A stretch of DNA of 13,505 nucleotides from Acidimicrobiaceae bacterium (GTDB lineage Bacteria; Actinomycetota; Acidimicrobiia; Acidimicrobiales; RAAP-2), in the NCBI GenBank assembly GCA_003157945.1, contig PMFY01000167.1, positions 1-13,505 of the forward strand, read 5' to 3'. Below, piece after piece: positions 13,294-13,505 of the stretch. A model generated the notes under the pieces. It had not been told where the DNA came from. It saw nothing but the letters and a program-made list of their open reading frames with translations, and ran no database searches. The translations under genes and the position numbers were made by a program. Within the stretch, counting starts at the first letter, position 1, and every line of letters begins with the position of its first letter.

Positions 13294-13505
13294 TCAGCTC
13301 ATGGCGGCGATGGGGTGCTTGGGCGGGTACGGTCCGAACGACATGAGGTGACGGGCGATCCCGGTGGTGAAGCTGTCGATGTAGGCCAGCTTGCGGATCA
13401 TGTAGCTGTGGCTCTCCTTGGGGTCGAGGTAGAGGTTGTAGAGGCGGCCGTGGGAGTACTTCTGCGTGACGCCGGTGAACCCCCCGAGGTTGAAGCAGTC
13501 CCGGT
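13294..13505 (-). CDS. Arylsulfatase-like sulfatase, C-terminal fragment (5' end outside window)
   Basis: Only the last 69 full codons are present, read from the right window edge to the TGA at 13294-13296. The protein reads RDCFNLGGFTGVTQKYSHG, then RLYNLYLDPKESHSYMIRKL, then AYIDSFTTGIARHLMSFGPY and PPKHPIAAMS. The stretch LYNLYLDPKE followed by a closing helix is the characteristic C-terminal subdomain of arylsulfatase A-type enzymes, which hydrolyse sulfate esters with a formylglycine residue. The catalytic Cys/Ser motif (C/S-x-P-x-R) would be near the N-terminus, outside the window, so activity cannot be judged. A strong hairpin follows the stop. Confidence 0.75.
   Translation of the reverse strand, partial: RDCFNLGGFTGVTQKYSHGRLYNLYLDPKESHSYMIRKLAYIDSFTTGIARHLMSFGPYPPKHPIAAMS

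Noticed and set aside
1..13505. tRNA, rRNA, CRISPR array, transposase or phage genes
   Set aside because: No T-loop-like GTTCGANNC in a cloverleaf setting, no spaced repeat array and no transposase or integrase motifs were found in any credible frame.

Overview
The window is about 13.5 kb of very GC-rich bacterial DNA. It has frequent GTG starts, short gaps and many overlapping antisense open frames. This composition, several TANNNT-type -10 motifs placed for leaderless transcription, a CsoR-type copper regulator, a DUF4232 lipoprotein and an actinobacterial-style acyl-CoA dehydrogenase all point to a high-GC actinobacterium, possibly Acidimicrobiia. That placement is inferred from protein style; no marker gene settles it.

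Layout. Positions 1-927 hold the 3' part of an acyl-CoA dehydrogenase. On the minus strand (2597-3004, 2260-2547, 944-2263) lie a MmcQ/YjbR-family protein, a CsoR-family regulator and an ArsP/DUF318-type permease with a C-terminal YHS metal-binding domain. The last two overlap by 4 bp, and a TACCC-N5-GGGTA palindrome precedes csoR, so they form a likely copper-sensing and efflux unit. rlmN (3103-4179, plus strand) diverges from the MmcQ gene. A 344-bp gap (4180-4523) is richer in A+T and carries a near-perfect parS (ParB-binding) site next to a hairpin, then a promoter and palindrome in front of an NrtR-like Nudix/winged-helix regulator (4524-5342).

Next, on the minus strand, come a NodL/Maa-type acetyltransferase (5410-6006) and a membrane GGDEF-EAL protein (6094-8052) with a degenerate GGDEF signature but complete EAL residues. 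Diverging from it, on the plus strand, are a phytoene-desaturase-like FAD oxidoreductase and a D-threonine-aldolase-like PLP enzyme (8189-10847), probably one operon, then a cupin and an SRPBCC protein (10895-11768). The right end is all minus strand: a DUF4232 lipoprotein with a Ser/Thr tether (11797-12471), an unrecognised 150-residue protein (12641-13093), a strong hairpin with repeats, and the C-terminus of a sulfatase cut by the window edge (13294-13505).

The most notable non-coding signals are the parS site; the split between five genes with a (T/C)ANNNT hexamer exactly 6 nt before the start codon and no Shine-Dalgarno, and the remaining genes that have one; and the putative CsoR and NrtR operators. 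No mobile element, CRISPR array, tRNA or rRNA was seen.
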